Shown here: piece after piece, positions 1 through 8,690 of the stretch
How positions within the stretch are numbered: the first letter of the stretch is position 1
How the letters are laid out: each line of letters starts with the position of its first letter
Assembly: GCA_945860915.1 (NCBI GenBank)
Contig: CAMARR010000008.1
Coordinates: 86,616-150,615 of the forward strand
Source of the DNA: Candidatus Kuenenia stuttgartensis
Lineage (GTDB): Bacteria; Planctomycetota; GCA-002687715; CAIWVZ01
Reading direction: 5' to 3'
DNA: 64,000 bases
Made by a program: the position numbers and the translations under genes
Notes under the pieces: model-generated
The model's database searches: none
The model's input: only the letters and a program-made list of their open reading frames with translations
Told to the model about the DNA's origin: nothing

Positions 1-452
1 GCGAGGATTTTGCCGACGGAGATCGCATCTGCGTGGTGCTTGGTGACAACATCATCGAGCGCAACATCAACGATGCGGTCCGCGACTTCGAGAAGCAGGA
101 ACGCGGCGCCAAGATTATTCTGAAAGAGGTTCCGGACCCGGAACGCTTCGGAGTTGCGGAATTTAAGGGTGATCGCGTCATCGGAATCGAAGAGAAGCCC
201 AAGTCGCCGAAGTCTAAGCACGCCGTTATCGGTATCTACATGTTCGATTCCACGGTGTTCGACATCATCCGGACACTGAAGCCTTCGGGACGCGGCGAGC
301 TTGAGATAACCGACGTTAACAACGCTTTCATTCGGGCCGGCACGATGACTTGTGACGTCTTGGACGGGTGGTGGACGGACGCAGGCACCTTCGAATCGCT
401 TCACCGAGCGACTTGCTTGGTCAAAGAGGGCGGCGCCAATCGGGTAGGCTGA
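1..452 (+). CDS. rmlA: Glucose-1-phosphate thymidylyltransferase, 5'-truncated
   Basis: C-terminal 149 residues of an RmlA-type nucleotidyltransferase; the reading frame is open from base 3, so the start lies left of the window. The enzyme joins glucose-1-phosphate and dTTP to make dTDP-glucose, the first step of dTDP-L-rhamnose synthesis in the cytoplasm. Visible family marks are VVLGDNI (metal-binding Asp region), the FGVAEF stretch, GIEEKPKSPKS, AVIGIYMFD, GELEITDVN and WTDAGTFESL. The next gene, rmlD, starts 8 bases after the stop, so they are surely one operon. Family and role are secure; only the N-terminus with the nucleotide-binding loop is missing from view. Confidence 0.93.
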   Translation, partial: EDFADGDRICVVLGDNIIERNINDAVRDFEKQERGAKIILKEVPDPERFGVAEFKGDRVIGIEEKPKSPKSKHAVIGIYMFDSTVFDIIRTLKPSGRGELEITDVNNAFIRAGTMTCDVLDGWWTDAGTFESLHRATCLVKEGGANRVG

Positions 453-460
453 GCCTCTCT

Positions 461-1318
461 ATGCGGATCCTACTCGTCGGCTCTCGTGGGATGCTCGGGC
501 GTCGGCTTGAGGAGTCATTGAGGACTCGCGGCGAACTGGTTACGTGTGCGCGTACAGGCGCCGACATTGCACTCGATGTCACAGACCGGGATGCGGTGCT
601 GTCGGCGGTCATATCCGCCAAGCCGTCAGTCATTGTGAATTCGACAGCTTGGACTGCAGTCGACAAGGCCGAATCGGAAACCGACGCGGCCTTCGCCGTG
701 AACTCACTGGCTCCCGGTTATCTCGCCGAGGCGGCCGACCGACTTTCGGCCATGTTGGTTCACGTGTCGACGGATTTCGTATTCGATGGAACGCTTGGAC
801 GCGCCTATGTCGAGTCCGACTCGGTCCGACCGTTGTCAGCATACGGAAGGTCTAAAGAGGAGGGGGAGCGTCGTGTGCGGAGCTCTTGCGCGCGGCACAT
901 CATCATTCGAACGCAGTGGCTTTATGGGCCAGATGGCAAGCACTTCATTGCGACGATGCTTCGACTTGCTCGGGAGGGGAAGCCGCTCAGAGTCGTCTGC
1001 GATCAGATTGGCATTCCGACCTGTACCGTCGATGTTGCTGAGTCCATCGGCCGCTTGATCGATGGCGGGGTCGCGGGCACCGTGCATGTCGCTTCACGCG
1101 GTGAAACCTCTTGGCATGGTTTCGCATGCGAGATCATGCGATTGGCTGGAATTCCTGCCTCGGTAAGTCCCATTGCTACGAGTGAATATCCGACGCCAGC
1201 ACGTAGACCCGCGCATTCTTCCTTGCGCAATCGAGTGATGGAGGTCACCATCGGGGATAGGATGCCTTCATGGCAAGACGCCTTGGCGGCGTACTTCCAC
1301 CGTTGGCCCCCAAGCTGA
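461..1318 (+). CDS. rmlD: dTDP-4-dehydrorhamnose reductase
   Basis: 285-residue extended SDR protein that reduces dTDP-4-dehydro-L-rhamnose to dTDP-L-rhamnose with NAD(P)H. The Rossmann motif GSRGMLG is at residues 7-13, followed by NSTAWTAVDKAE and STDFVFDG, and the YxxxK catalytic pair is Y128/K132 (YGRSK). I start at ATG 461 because MRILLVGSRGMLG begins exactly where the family begins; the longer open frame upstream only overlaps rmlA. The stop lies 3 bases before rmlB. The gene for the intervening 3,5-epimerase (rmlC) is not in the window. Confidence 0.94.
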   Translation: MRILLVGSRGMLGRRLEESLRTRGELVTCARTGADIALDVTDRDAVLSAVISAKPSVIVNSTAWTAVDKAESETDAAFAVNSLAPGYLAEAADRLSAMLVHVSTDFVFDGTLGRAYVESDSVRPLSAYGRSKEEGERRVRSSCARHIIIRTQWLYGPDGKHFIATMLRLAREGKPLRVVCDQIGIPTCTVDVAESIGRLIDGGVAGTVHVASRGETSWHGFACEIMRLAGIPASVSPIATSEYPTPARRPAHSSLRNRVMEVTIGDRMPSWQDALAAYFHRWPPS

Positions 1319-1321
1319 ATT

Positions 1322-2347
1322 ATGACTTCGATTCTTGTTACCGGCGGCGCCGGGTTCATTGGTTCGAATTACGTCCGTCGCATTCTTGCGTCGGGGGTTG
1401 CCGACAGCGTTGTGAACCTCGATGCGTTGACCTACTCCGGGAATCTCGAGAATCTCGATGGCGTGCTAGACGATCCACGCCACCGATTCGTGAAGGCTGA
1501 CATAGCCGATGCCCCGGGTGTTGACTCCGCGCTCGGCGGAATTGACTTTGACCAGGTCGTCCACTTCGCAGCTGAAAGCCACGTTGATCGGAGCATTGAG
1601 GATGCTGGCGCCTTCCTGCGCACCAACGTGCTTGGGACGCAGGTGTTGCTGGACCTCGCGCGGCGTCGAGGTGTCACTCGGTTCGTCCATGTTTCGACGG
1701 ACGAAGTCTACGGAGCACTTGGACCTACTGGGCTCTTCTCCGAAACGACACCGCTTTCTCCCAATAGCCCGTATGCCGCCTCTAAAGCGGCGAGCGACCT
1801 CCTCGTCCGAGCCGCCATTCACACACATGGTTTTCCCGCGCTCATCACACGATGCTCGAACAACTATGGGCCGTACCAGTTTCCGGAGAAGCTCATCCCA
1901 CTGATGGTCAGCAACGCGCTGGAGGACCGCCCGCTGCCGGTTTACGGCGACGGGATGCAGGTTCGAGACTGGATTCACGTCAACGATCATTGCGACGGGA
2001 TTGAAGCGGTGCGGCAGCGTGGCAGAGTCGGCGAGGTCTACAATCTTGGAGGTGGCAACGAACGCGCCAACATCCAAGTTGTGAAGGCGATTCTCGCGGC
2101 CACGTCAAAGCCAGAATCTCTGATTCGCTATGTCGCGGATCGTCTTGGTCACGACCGGCGCTATGCCATCGATGCGACCAAGGCGGAGACCGAGCTTGGG
2201 TGGTCGCCCTTGGTTTCGTTCGAGGCGGGCCTCGCACAGACCATTGACTGGTACATCAGCAATCGCCGCTGGTGGGAACGCATCAAGTCGGGAGCCTATC
2301 TCGAATTCTATGCCCGCCATTACGCGGCAAGACTCGGAGGCAACTAA
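1322..2347 (+). CDS. rmlB: dTDP-glucose 4,6-dehydratase
   Basis: 341-residue extended SDR enzyme that converts dTDP-glucose to dTDP-4-keto-6-deoxyglucose. GGAGFIG (8-14) binds NAD; the dehydratase triad TDE is at 126-128 in STDEVYG; Y151 and K155 form YxxxK. NNYGPYQFPEKLIP and HVNDHCDGI are also typical RmlB signatures. Full length for the family. It lies between rmlD (3-base gap) and a glycosyltransferase that starts one base after its stop, so the rhamnose donor genes lead straight into the polysaccharide assembly genes. Confidence 0.96.
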   Translation: MTSILVTGGAGFIGSNYVRRILASGVADSVVNLDALTYSGNLENLDGVLDDPRHRFVKADIADAPGVDSALGGIDFDQVVHFAAESHVDRSIEDAGAFLRTNVLGTQVLLDLARRRGVTRFVHVSTDEVYGALGPTGLFSETTPLSPNSPYAASKAASDLLVRAAIHTHGFPALITRCSNNYGPYQFPEKLIPLMVSNALEDRPLPVYGDGMQVRDWIHVNDHCDGIEAVRQRGRVGEVYNLGGGNERANIQVVKAILAATSKPESLIRYVADRLGHDRRYAIDATKAETELGWSPLVSFEAGLAQTIDWYISNRRWWERIKSGAYLEFYARHYAARLGGN

Positions 2348-2348
2348 A

Positions 2349-3080
2349 ATGCTTCTTTCGGTGATTGTCCCGGTCTACAACGAAGAGCGCACTCTCGAAG
2401 AGCTCTTGCGCAGAGTTCAGAACGTTGATCTCGAGAAAGAGATTATCTGCATTGACGATGCGTCGCGTGATGGCTCCTTCGCGATTCTAACTAGAGTCGC
2501 CGCGGAGAATCCAAACATCCGTGTCCTCAGACACGAAGTGAATCAAGGCAAGGGCGCGGCCATCCGCACGGGGCTTAGAGCGATCAAAGGCGACATTGCC
2601 GTGATTCAAGATGCCGATCTCGAATATGACCCGAAGGAATACTTCGTTCTGATCGGACCGATCCTCGATGGAAGGGCGGACGTCGTGTTCGGTAGCCGCT
2701 TTCTCGGCGGACCTCACCGAGTGCACCTTTTCTTCCATTATCTTGCCAACAAGTTCCTGACCTTCGTCTCCAACGTGTTCACTAATCTGAATCTCACGGA
2801 CATGGAGACTTGCTACAAGGTCATGCGGCGCGAAGTCGTCGAGCGTTTGAATCTAGAGACCAATCGCTTCGGAGTTGAGCCCGAAATCACTGCCAAGGTC
2901 GCGCGGATGAGGGCACGCGTTTACGAGGTTCCGATCTCCTATAGCGGTCGCGACTTCAATGAAGGCAAGAAAATCGGGTGGAAGGACGGATTCCCAGCCC
3001 TGTGGGCTATCTTGAAATTCAATCTCTGGGCGGGCTCAGTGGAGCCTCTTCCACGCCCGGACCGCCCCGCCGGCCGCTGA
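2349..3080 (+). CDS. Family 2 glycosyltransferase, DPM1/polyprenyl-phosphate type
   Basis: 243-residue GT-A glycosyltransferase. MLLSVIVPVYNEE opens the fold, DDASRDGS is at 36-43 and the DxD-type metal site QDADLEYDP at 87-95; FGSRF and GVEPEITAKVA follow, as in dolichol/undecaprenyl-phosphate glycosyltransferases. No membrane segments are obvious, so it is probably a soluble or peripheral enzyme that loads a sugar onto a polyprenyl phosphate or transfers one to a lipid-linked glycan. I start at ATG 2349, one base after the rmlB stop; the longer frame would run inside rmlB. The exact donor and acceptor cannot be read from the sequence. Confidence 0.85.
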   Translation: MLLSVIVPVYNEERTLEELLRRVQNVDLEKEIICIDDASRDGSFAILTRVAAENPNIRVLRHEVNQGKGAAIRTGLRAIKGDIAVIQDADLEYDPKEYFVLIGPILDGRADVVFGSRFLGGPHRVHLFFHYLANKFLTFVSNVFTNLNLTDMETCYKVMRREVVERLNLETNRFGVEPEITAKVARMRARVYEVPISYSGRDFNEGKKIGWKDGFPALWAILKFNLWAGSVEPLPRPDRPAGR

Positions 3081-3245
3081 TTCACGGCGCATTCCTCGCT
3101 TTTCCATAACCTGCTCGCCATAAGACCTTATGAGGCAAGGGATGGTGTTTGCTATCCTGTTGATGCTTGGGGGGTTGCGGCGTTCGAGGCTTCGTTCAAC
3201 CTCGAGCCCCGACCCGGCCGAAGTAAGGCTAGACCCGTCTTTGCG

Positions 3246-3278
3246 GATGGGAATGGAATCCATGGATTCGATGGGAAT
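3246..3278. promoter_or_regulatory. Palindrome flanked by a direct repeat, possible operator
   Basis: A perfect 14-base palindrome GAATCCATGGATTC (3256-3269) sits between two copies of GATGGGAAT (3246-3254 and 3270-3278). It lies about 50 bases upstream of the export lipoprotein start, in the only sizeable gap (245 bases) inside the plus-strand polysaccharide genes. That position would suit a dimeric repressor or activator controlling the export operon. Function is inferred from symmetry and place only. Confidence 0.35.
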
Positions 3279-3325
3279 CGGATCGCCCGGTGGCTCGCCG
3301 CCGGGGTTCAGGAGGTTAGTCCGGG

Positions 3326-4138
3326 ATGACACGGTCAGCGATCCGCGCCCTAGTGGCCAGCCTCGTATTGATTGCTTGCGGGTGTGCCAGTAATGGCCCC
3401 GCTAGCACGTTCAATGAACTTGGTCCCGATGCCAACACCAAGGGCTTCGGCGATCTCTATCCGCCTGACAACGACGAAGGTCGATTCTCGTTCGGGCTAG
3501 GCGACGAGGTCATTCTTAAGACCGACGGGGCTCCCGAATTCTCGGGTTCGTTCTCGGTCGGCATTGAAGGCCGAATCACGATGGAGATGATCGGCGATGT
3601 GATGATCGCCGGTTTGACTACCGACCAGGTCAAGCGAAAGTTCGAGAACAAACTCTCGACGTTCCTTCGCGAGCCGAATGTCAATGTCTCGATCGGTCGC
3701 ATCGTCTCGAAGAAATTCTATGCGGCGGCCCTCGACACACAGGGCGGCGGTTACCTGGTCAAGGCGATCCCTTACACGGGCGACACGACGCTCTTTGATG
3801 TATGGGTCGCGATGGGCAGCCCATCGAGCCTGCTCCAAGATGAGTGCCACGTCAAAGTCATTCGAGGTGATCCGAGACGTCCTCAAGTCCGAACAATCAA
3901 CGTTCGCGAGATGCTCGTGGGCGGGTACACGGGTGGAAACATCCAGATCCGGCCGAACGATATCGTCTATGTCCCGCCGACGTTTTGGGGAAGCCTGAAT
4001 CGCGTGCTGACGGGCATCTCAGTTCCGTTTACCGGGCTCTTCCGGATCTCGTCCACTATTGAGCAGAGTGATCGCGCGTGGCGCGTCCTCAAGGGCGAGA
4101 ACCTCTACCGCTACGGCGGCAATTCCTACCTACCCTGA
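3326..4138 (+). CDS. Wza/GumB-type polysaccharide export lipoprotein
   Basis: 270-residue outer-membrane polysaccharide export protein. The N-terminus is a lipoprotein signal (residues 1-17) with lipobox LIAC at Cys18. A Poly_export region follows (LGDEVILKTDG, then GRITMEMIGDVMIAGLTTDQVKRKFENKL near residues 50-105) and then a soluble-ligand-binding beta-grasp region ending IQIRPNDIVYVPPTFWG. Such proteins form the periplasmic and outer-membrane channel for capsule or exopolysaccharide. AGGAGG at 3310-3315 is a good ribosome binding site for ATG 3326. It heads the run of assembly genes that continues with the chain-length protein 6 bases after its stop. Confidence 0.88.
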   Translation: MTRSAIRALVASLVLIACGCASNGPASTFNELGPDANTKGFGDLYPPDNDEGRFSFGLGDEVILKTDGAPEFSGSFSVGIEGRITMEMIGDVMIAGLTTDQVKRKFENKLSTFLREPNVNVSIGRIVSKKFYAAALDTQGGGYLVKAIPYTGDTTLFDVWVAMGSPSSLLQDECHVKVIRGDPRRPQVRTINVREMLVGGYTGGNIQIRPNDIVYVPPTFWGSLNRVLTGISVPFTGLFRISSTIEQSDRAWRVLKGENLYRYGGNSYLP

Positions 4139-4144
4139 TCTCTG

Positions 4145-5779
4145 ATGGAAACTCCCACGCAGGACTCTGAACCGGGACTGATCGACATACTCGGCGTTGT
4201 CAAGCGCCGCGCAACGTCGATTCTGCTCGTGTTTCTGGCCGTAACGGTGCTTGGCACCGCCGTGGCATTCGTCATTCCACCCGAATTCGAGGCAACGACG
4301 CTGGTTCGTGTCGAGGATCCGGACACGGTCGGCAGCTTCTTCACCGGAATCGGTCTTCCCATTCCCCACAAGCAGATCCTGACGTCCATTGACCTCGACA
4401 TTCGCCGGGGCGAGTTTCTAAGGGAACTCATCGAGCGCATCGACATCGACGAGGGATATCGCCGTGGTGACCAACGAGAATACAACCGCCTCATGGATCG
4501 CGTTCTTCGCAATCTTAAGGTGAAGCTGGTTCCCCAGAAGCTCGGACCTGATTACTTCGAGATTACCTATTCAGGACGTGATGGCGCGAAGGTCGCGACC
4601 TTTGTCAACGCCATCCGTGACAAGTACCAAGCAGAGTTCGAACGTCGCTATCGCGATGACATTCGGTCTGCTCATGACACGGTGAAGGCGATTCGCGATG
4701 CGGCGAACAATACCCACATTTTGTCGACTAGCGCATTTGAGAGATTCCAAGCCACCGAGGGTGCGGAATATGGACATCCTGATGATGCTTACACGCGGTT
4801 TCGTGATCGCCTCTTAAAGCTCGAACAAGACCGTGATGCGATCGACGCTGACTACAGAATGAAATCGCAGGCGCTCACCGATACGGACGCGCAGATTGCC
4901 GCGACAACTCAGTTCACCGCAGCGGGTAGCACTAAGACCATCAGCGAGTCATGGAAGGCACAGAAGGCTCGCGTGGATGCACTCGAGGAGAGCCTCGCGC
5001 AGCTTGCTAAACGCGTACTTCCTGCTCACCGTGATTTCCAGAAAACCAAGGCCTCACTCGAGATCGAAACAGCTCGTCTAGCGAAGATCCCTCAATGGGA
5101 TGAGACTTCGCAGAGTACGGCTCAGAATCAGGTTTGGATTGACCTCGACACGCGTCGCAAATCGCTTCAGGTTGAGGCGGAGGGGCTCAAAACTAGGCTC
5201 GGTCGCCTAGACAGTGGTCTGCTCGCACTTCGCAATGAGATCAAGTCAGTGCCCGACAAGGTCTCCCGAGCGACAGACCTAAAGGCCGCCGTCGATCGCA
5301 CGATGGCGGAGTTGTCTCGAGCGTCTGCCGCATTCTCGTCGGCTCGGACGACCAAGGAGCGATTTGTAGACAAGTCTCGATCGCTCTTCGTTTCGCTCAA
5401 GGTACCGACGCCGAAGGAAGTTTCCGAGGACGATCCAATCTTCCCGAATCTCGGTTTGATCATCGGACTTGGTGCGGTTATCGGACTCTTGCTCGGAACC
5501 GGAATTGCATTCGTTCGAGAGTTTGCGACTCCGTCGTTCACAGCGGCAAGCCAGGTCGCCTCGGCCATTCCCGTCCCATTACTCGGATCAGTCGGTTCGA
5601 TTACGACGCTGAGCGAACGTCGCGAGTCGACGGCTCGGAATCGGACAACGTGGGTCGTATGTTCCGTGGTCGTGGTGCTCTTAGGCTGGGCTCATATCGC
5701 GTACTTCAATAAGGGGCTGAACAACACCTTGCCACGCTGGGCTTACGAGTCCATGCGGCGCATCTACGGAAAGAACTGA
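4145..5779 (+). CDS. Wzz/GumC-type chain-length determinant protein
   Basis: 544-residue inner-membrane polysaccharide co-polymerase. The first membrane helix is at about 24-45, followed by the Wzz-type segment (FEATTLVRVEDP). A long charged region (roughly 150-430) is probably coiled coil in the periplasm, and a second helix at about 435-460 leads into FVREFATPSF. It resembles the exosortase-system chain-length family rather than a full Wzc because no kinase domain is attached; separate ATPase genes follow. Oddly, a third hydrophobic helix (about 500-520, WVVCSVVVVLLGWAHIAYF) sits close to the C-terminus. The next gene starts one base after the stop. Confidence 0.85.
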   Translation: METPTQDSEPGLIDILGVVKRRATSILLVFLAVTVLGTAVAFVIPPEFEATTLVRVEDPDTVGSFFTGIGLPIPHKQILTSIDLDIRRGEFLRELIERIDIDEGYRRGDQREYNRLMDRVLRNLKVKLVPQKLGPDYFEITYSGRDGAKVATFVNAIRDKYQAEFERRYRDDIRSAHDTVKAIRDAANNTHILSTSAFERFQATEGAEYGHPDDAYTRFRDRLLKLEQDRDAIDADYRMKSQALTDTDAQIAATTQFTAAGSTKTISESWKAQKARVDALEESLAQLAKRVLPAHRDFQKTKASLEIETARLAKIPQWDETSQSTAQNQVWIDLDTRRKSLQVEAEGLKTRLGRLDSGLLALRNEIKSVPDKVSRATDLKAAVDRTMAELSRASAAFSSARTTKERFVDKSRSLFVSLKVPTPKEVSEDDPIFPNLGLIIGLGAVIGLLLGTGIAFVREFATPSFTAASQVASAIPVPLLGSVGSITTLSERRESTARNRTTWVVCSVVVVLLGWAHIAYFNKGLNNTLPRWAYESMRRIYGKN

Positions 5780-5780
5780 G

Positions 5781-6686
5781 ATGTACGAGTCTTTCCATGG
5801 GTTCGAACGGCCTCCGTTCGCAAACGTCCCCGACACGTCGTTCTTCTTTCCTAGTGGCCACCACACTGAGGCGCTCGCGCAACTCGTCCATACGGTTGAA
5901 GCGCGTCGTGGTTTCGCGGTGCTCACGGGGGAAGTCGGTGCGGGGAAGACCACGATTACGCGCGCCCTATTCCGGAAACTCAGTCCAGACACGGTTACCG
6001 CCGTCGTGACCAACAGTCGACTAACTGGCGTTCAGCTTCTTTGTGCGGTCGCTCGCGAGTTCGGCATCGAAGACGTGAAACCAAATCGCGTGGATCTGCT
6101 CGATCGAATCAACCGATTTCTGATCGATTGTCTAGCGAAGGATCGGAACGTCGTGCTCTTGGTTGATGAGGCTCAGGACCTACCGCTTTCGACTCTTGAG
6201 GAGATTCGACTCATCTCGAACCTCGAGACCGAGCGCGAGAAGCTCATTCAGATTCTCCTCGTTGGTCAGCCGGAGTTGAGACAGAGCATCGACCATCCGT
6301 CGCTTCGCCAGCTCCGTCAGCGCATCAATTTCCGCTACCACTTGGCACCGCTTTCGGCGTCACAGGTGGCGGATTACATCAAACACCGCCTTCACGTTGC
6401 AGGACCTCTGAGCCCCGTCAGTTTTACGGATAGGGCGATCGAAGTCGTGCACCGCTATTCGGGCGGTATTCCTCGTGTGGTGAACCTTGCATGTGACAAG
6501 GCACTCCTCGTGGCGTTCACCGAGGATACGCACCGCATCGATCACAAGATCGTGATCGCTGGAATTCGTGAGATCGAAGGACCGCATTGGATTCTCCCCT
6601 CGCGCGCGGAGATGGCCGCCGCGGGTTCGGGTGAGCCACGTCGTACATTCCTCAGGCTGCCGTTTTTCGGCGGCCGAACGAGCTGA
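5781..6686 (+). CDS. ExeA-like AAA ATPase of exosortase-type polysaccharide loci
   Basis: 301-residue P-loop ATPase that starts with the hallmark MYESFHGFERPPFANVPD. Walker A is GEVGAGKT (about 51-58) and Walker B VVLLVDEAQD (about 124-133); LVGQPELRQ and a TniB/ExeA-like C-terminal lid follow. This family (secretion ATPase, PEP-CTERM locus subfamily) is a regular member of XrtA/EpsH polysaccharide loci, where its exact task is not settled; it may power or regulate assembly at the membrane. ATG 5781 is separated from the previous stop by a single base. Unlike its neighbour at 6698, its nucleotide-binding motifs are intact. Confidence 0.88.
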   Translation: MYESFHGFERPPFANVPDTSFFFPSGHHTEALAQLVHTVEARRGFAVLTGEVGAGKTTITRALFRKLSPDTVTAVVTNSRLTGVQLLCAVAREFGIEDVKPNRVDLLDRINRFLIDCLAKDRNVVLLVDEAQDLPLSTLEEIRLISNLETEREKLIQILLVGQPELRQSIDHPSLRQLRQRINFRYHLAPLSASQVADYIKHRLHVAGPLSPVSFTDRAIEVVHRYSGGIPRVVNLACDKALLVAFTEDTHRIDHKIVIAGIREIEGPHWILPSRAEMAAAGSGEPRRTFLRLPFFGGRTS

Positions 6687-6697
6687 GATTTTCACCA

Positions 6698-7483
6698 ATG
6701 GGACGCATGGAAGACGCGCTCAAGAAGGCCTCGGAAGATCGAGAGCGTGTTCGCACCGTCGAGGGAGCGGCACCACCGAGCAAGGCATCGAGCGGCGCTC
6801 CATCCACTGCAGGTGGACAGCTCGCCGGCGCCTCGGTTGGCGCGTTGTTTTCGGACCGGCTCGACGAGCGGTTGGTGATGGTTACCGAGCCGCTCTCAGC
6901 GCGAGCCGAGGAGTTTCGTCGCCTGAAGGCAAACCTTGTAGCGCTGTCGCCGTGCCCGAGAATCTTGACCGTCGCTGCGCCTACCGATGGTGATGGTGCG
7001 CATATCATTGCTGCGAATCTTGCCATCGCCCTCGCCGAGTCCCGCAACGGCAAGGTCCTCATTGTCGACGGTGATTTTCGACGTGGCGAGATCGCTCGAC
7101 TCTTGGCGGTGACCGCAGCTCACGGTCTTTCCGAGCTCGTCATGAATTCTGAGGGTCGGGCGAAGTCGGTGCCTGTCGCCAGTTTTGTTCCGAACCTCGA
7201 TGTTTTGGTCGCCGGTTCCATCGGTCTTGATGCCACACGACAAATTCGACCTGGTATTCTGAAGGAGATCCTTCAGCGGATAGCCGCCGATTACGCCGCC
7301 TGTGTGGTCGTTGTCCCTGCGATCGATGGCTTCGCCGATGCTCGGGTGCTGGCCGCCGACACGGACGGTGTGGTGCTGGTGTCGCGGATAGGCGGTAGCG
7401 ATCGTCAAGCGCTCAAACGTGCGTACGACGCGCTGCTGGGTGCTCGGGCACGGGTCCTTGGGACCGTGGCCTTCGGTGACTAG
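6698..7483 (+). CDS. CpsD/Wzc-like BY-kinase homologue with degenerate P-loop
   Basis: 261 residues with the layout of a CpsD-type tyrosine autokinase: EEFRRLKANL (71-80), a P-loop position, a Walker A' position and a C-terminal DGVVLVSR strand. The catalytic marks are gone. The P-loop reads APTDGDGAH (94-102) where GEGKS/T is expected, so the lysine and Ser/Thr are missing; Walker B reads CVVVVPAID with no Asp after the strand; there is no C-terminal tyrosine cluster. Walker A' is kept as VLIVDGDFRRG (120-130). I infer a non-catalytic partner that may still bind the chain-length protein. The gene is intact and lies in the polysaccharide operon, so it is not decaying. Confidence 0.8.
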   Translation: MGRMEDALKKASEDRERVRTVEGAAPPSKASSGAPSTAGGQLAGASVGALFSDRLDERLVMVTEPLSARAEEFRRLKANLVALSPCPRILTVAAPTDGDGAHIIAANLAIALAESRNGKVLIVDGDFRRGEIARLLAVTAAHGLSELVMNSEGRAKSVPVASFVPNLDVLVAGSIGLDATRQIRPGILKEILQRIAADYAACVVVVPAIDGFADARVLAADTDGVVLVSRIGGSDRQALKRAYDALLGARARVLGTVAFGD

Positions 7484-7493
7484 GGAACCCCCC

Positions 7494-8690
7494 TTGAGGA
7501 TCCTGCTCCTCGTGCACCGATTCCCTTTTCCCCCCGACAAGGGGGACAAGATCCGGGCTTGGCATGTCCTCAAGGCGTTGCTGAAGGAGCATGAAGTCGA
7601 TGTGGTGACGCACATCGACGACCGTGCGGACCTTGCGCTCGTGAGCGAATTGGCGGCGAAAGTTCACTCGCTTTCAGCCTCTTATCTAAGTTTGCCGCAC
7701 CGGATTGCTTCGGCTCTTCTGGGTTTTGTTCGTGGTCGCGCCGCATCACTTGCCTGGTTCGATCATGGAGATGCCCGCCGAGTCGTCGCCGACTTGGTTC
7801 GGTCGCGACGCCCCGACGTCATCGTCGCAGTCTCGGCACAGCCCCTCGAGTACGTTCTTCACCTTCCGGAGGCGCGGGGAATCCCGATTGTCGCAGACCT
7901 AGTTGACGTCGATTCGGAGAAATGGGCTGCCTATGCGCGTGGCATCTCGTGGAAACGGCTGGGGCCGCTTGGCCAGTGGTTCATGCGTACGGAATCTAAT
8001 CGCGTACGGGATGAGGAGCGCCTCATCGCCGAACGCGCAGCGTCAGTCATCGTGACCACGTTGCGTGAAGCGGAGCTATTCACGAGCAAGGTGTCGAATG
8101 TTCCGGTGCTCGCCATCCCGAATGGTGTCGACAGGACGGATTGTGACGGCAGAACGCCGGATGAAGCCTTGTTGACGTTCATCGGCACGATGGACTACTC
8201 AGCGAACGAAGATGCTGCGATGTGGGCCGCCTCCGAGATCCTGCCGGCCATAAGACGTGATTGCCCAAGTGCCCGATTGCGCATCGTTGGACGAAATCCG
8301 ACGAAGCGCGTTCAGGAACTCGGTATGCAAACGGGTGTTGAGGTCACAGGTGCGGTTGAGTCGATTCGTCCTCACCTCAATGCTTCAACTCTCTCTCTTA
8401 TTCCTTTGCGTGTTGCACGCGGTGTTCAAAATAAAGTGCTCGAAGCGCTCGCCGCGGCGGTTCCGGTCGTAACTACCCGAGCCGTTTGTGATTCGCTCGG
8501 TGCAACACCGAATGTTCATGTCTTAGTTGGGGACTCGGCAGCCGAACTTGCCGCTCATTCCGTCAGACTGATTCGTGATCCTGCGCTTGCGAAGAGTCTC
8601 GGTATTGCCGGACGAGAGCTCGCATCAAAGGACTATCGATGGGAGGACTTCGACACTTCGATCCTCGCCGCTGTCGGGGGGGCGCGCTAG
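7494..8690 (+). CDS. Family 1 glycosyltransferase of exosortase-type loci
   Basis: 398-residue GT-B glycosyltransferase. From the TTG at 7494 it reads MRILLLVHRFPFPPDKGDK, the characteristic opening of the exosortase-associated family (TIGR03087 type). AGGG at 7482-7485 is a fair ribosome binding site; GTG 7476 is an alternative that would overlap the previous gene. The C-terminal half has AIPNGVD, FIGTMDYSANEDA, RIVGRNP, and the donor-binding IPLRVARGVQNKVLEALAAAVPVV. It acts in the cytoplasm, adding a sugar to the lipid-linked repeat unit. It ends directly against the start of the ligase-like gene (stop 8688-8690, ATG 8691). Confidence 0.85.
   Translation: MRILLLVHRFPFPPDKGDKIRAWHVLKALLKEHEVDVVTHIDDRADLALVSELAAKVHSLSASYLSLPHRIASALLGFVRGRAASLAWFDHGDARRVVADLVRSRRPDVIVAVSAQPLEYVLHLPEARGIPIVADLVDVDSEKWAAYARGISWKRLGPLGQWFMRTESNRVRDEERLIAERAASVIVTTLREAELFTSKVSNVPVLAIPNGVDRTDCDGRTPDEALLTFIGTMDYSANEDAAMWAASEILPAIRRDCPSARLRIVGRNPTKRVQELGMQTGVEVTGAVESIRPHLNASTLSLIPLRVARGVQNKVLEALAAAVPVVTTRAVCDSLGATPNVHVLVGDSAAELAAHSVRLIRDPALAKSLGIAGRELASKDYRWEDFDTSILAAVGGAR

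Noticed and set aside
3130..3393. 87-codon plus-strand open frame before the export lipoprotein
   Set aside because: It runs into the lipoprotein gene in another frame, has no family likeness, and holds the palindrome region; better read as intergenic.
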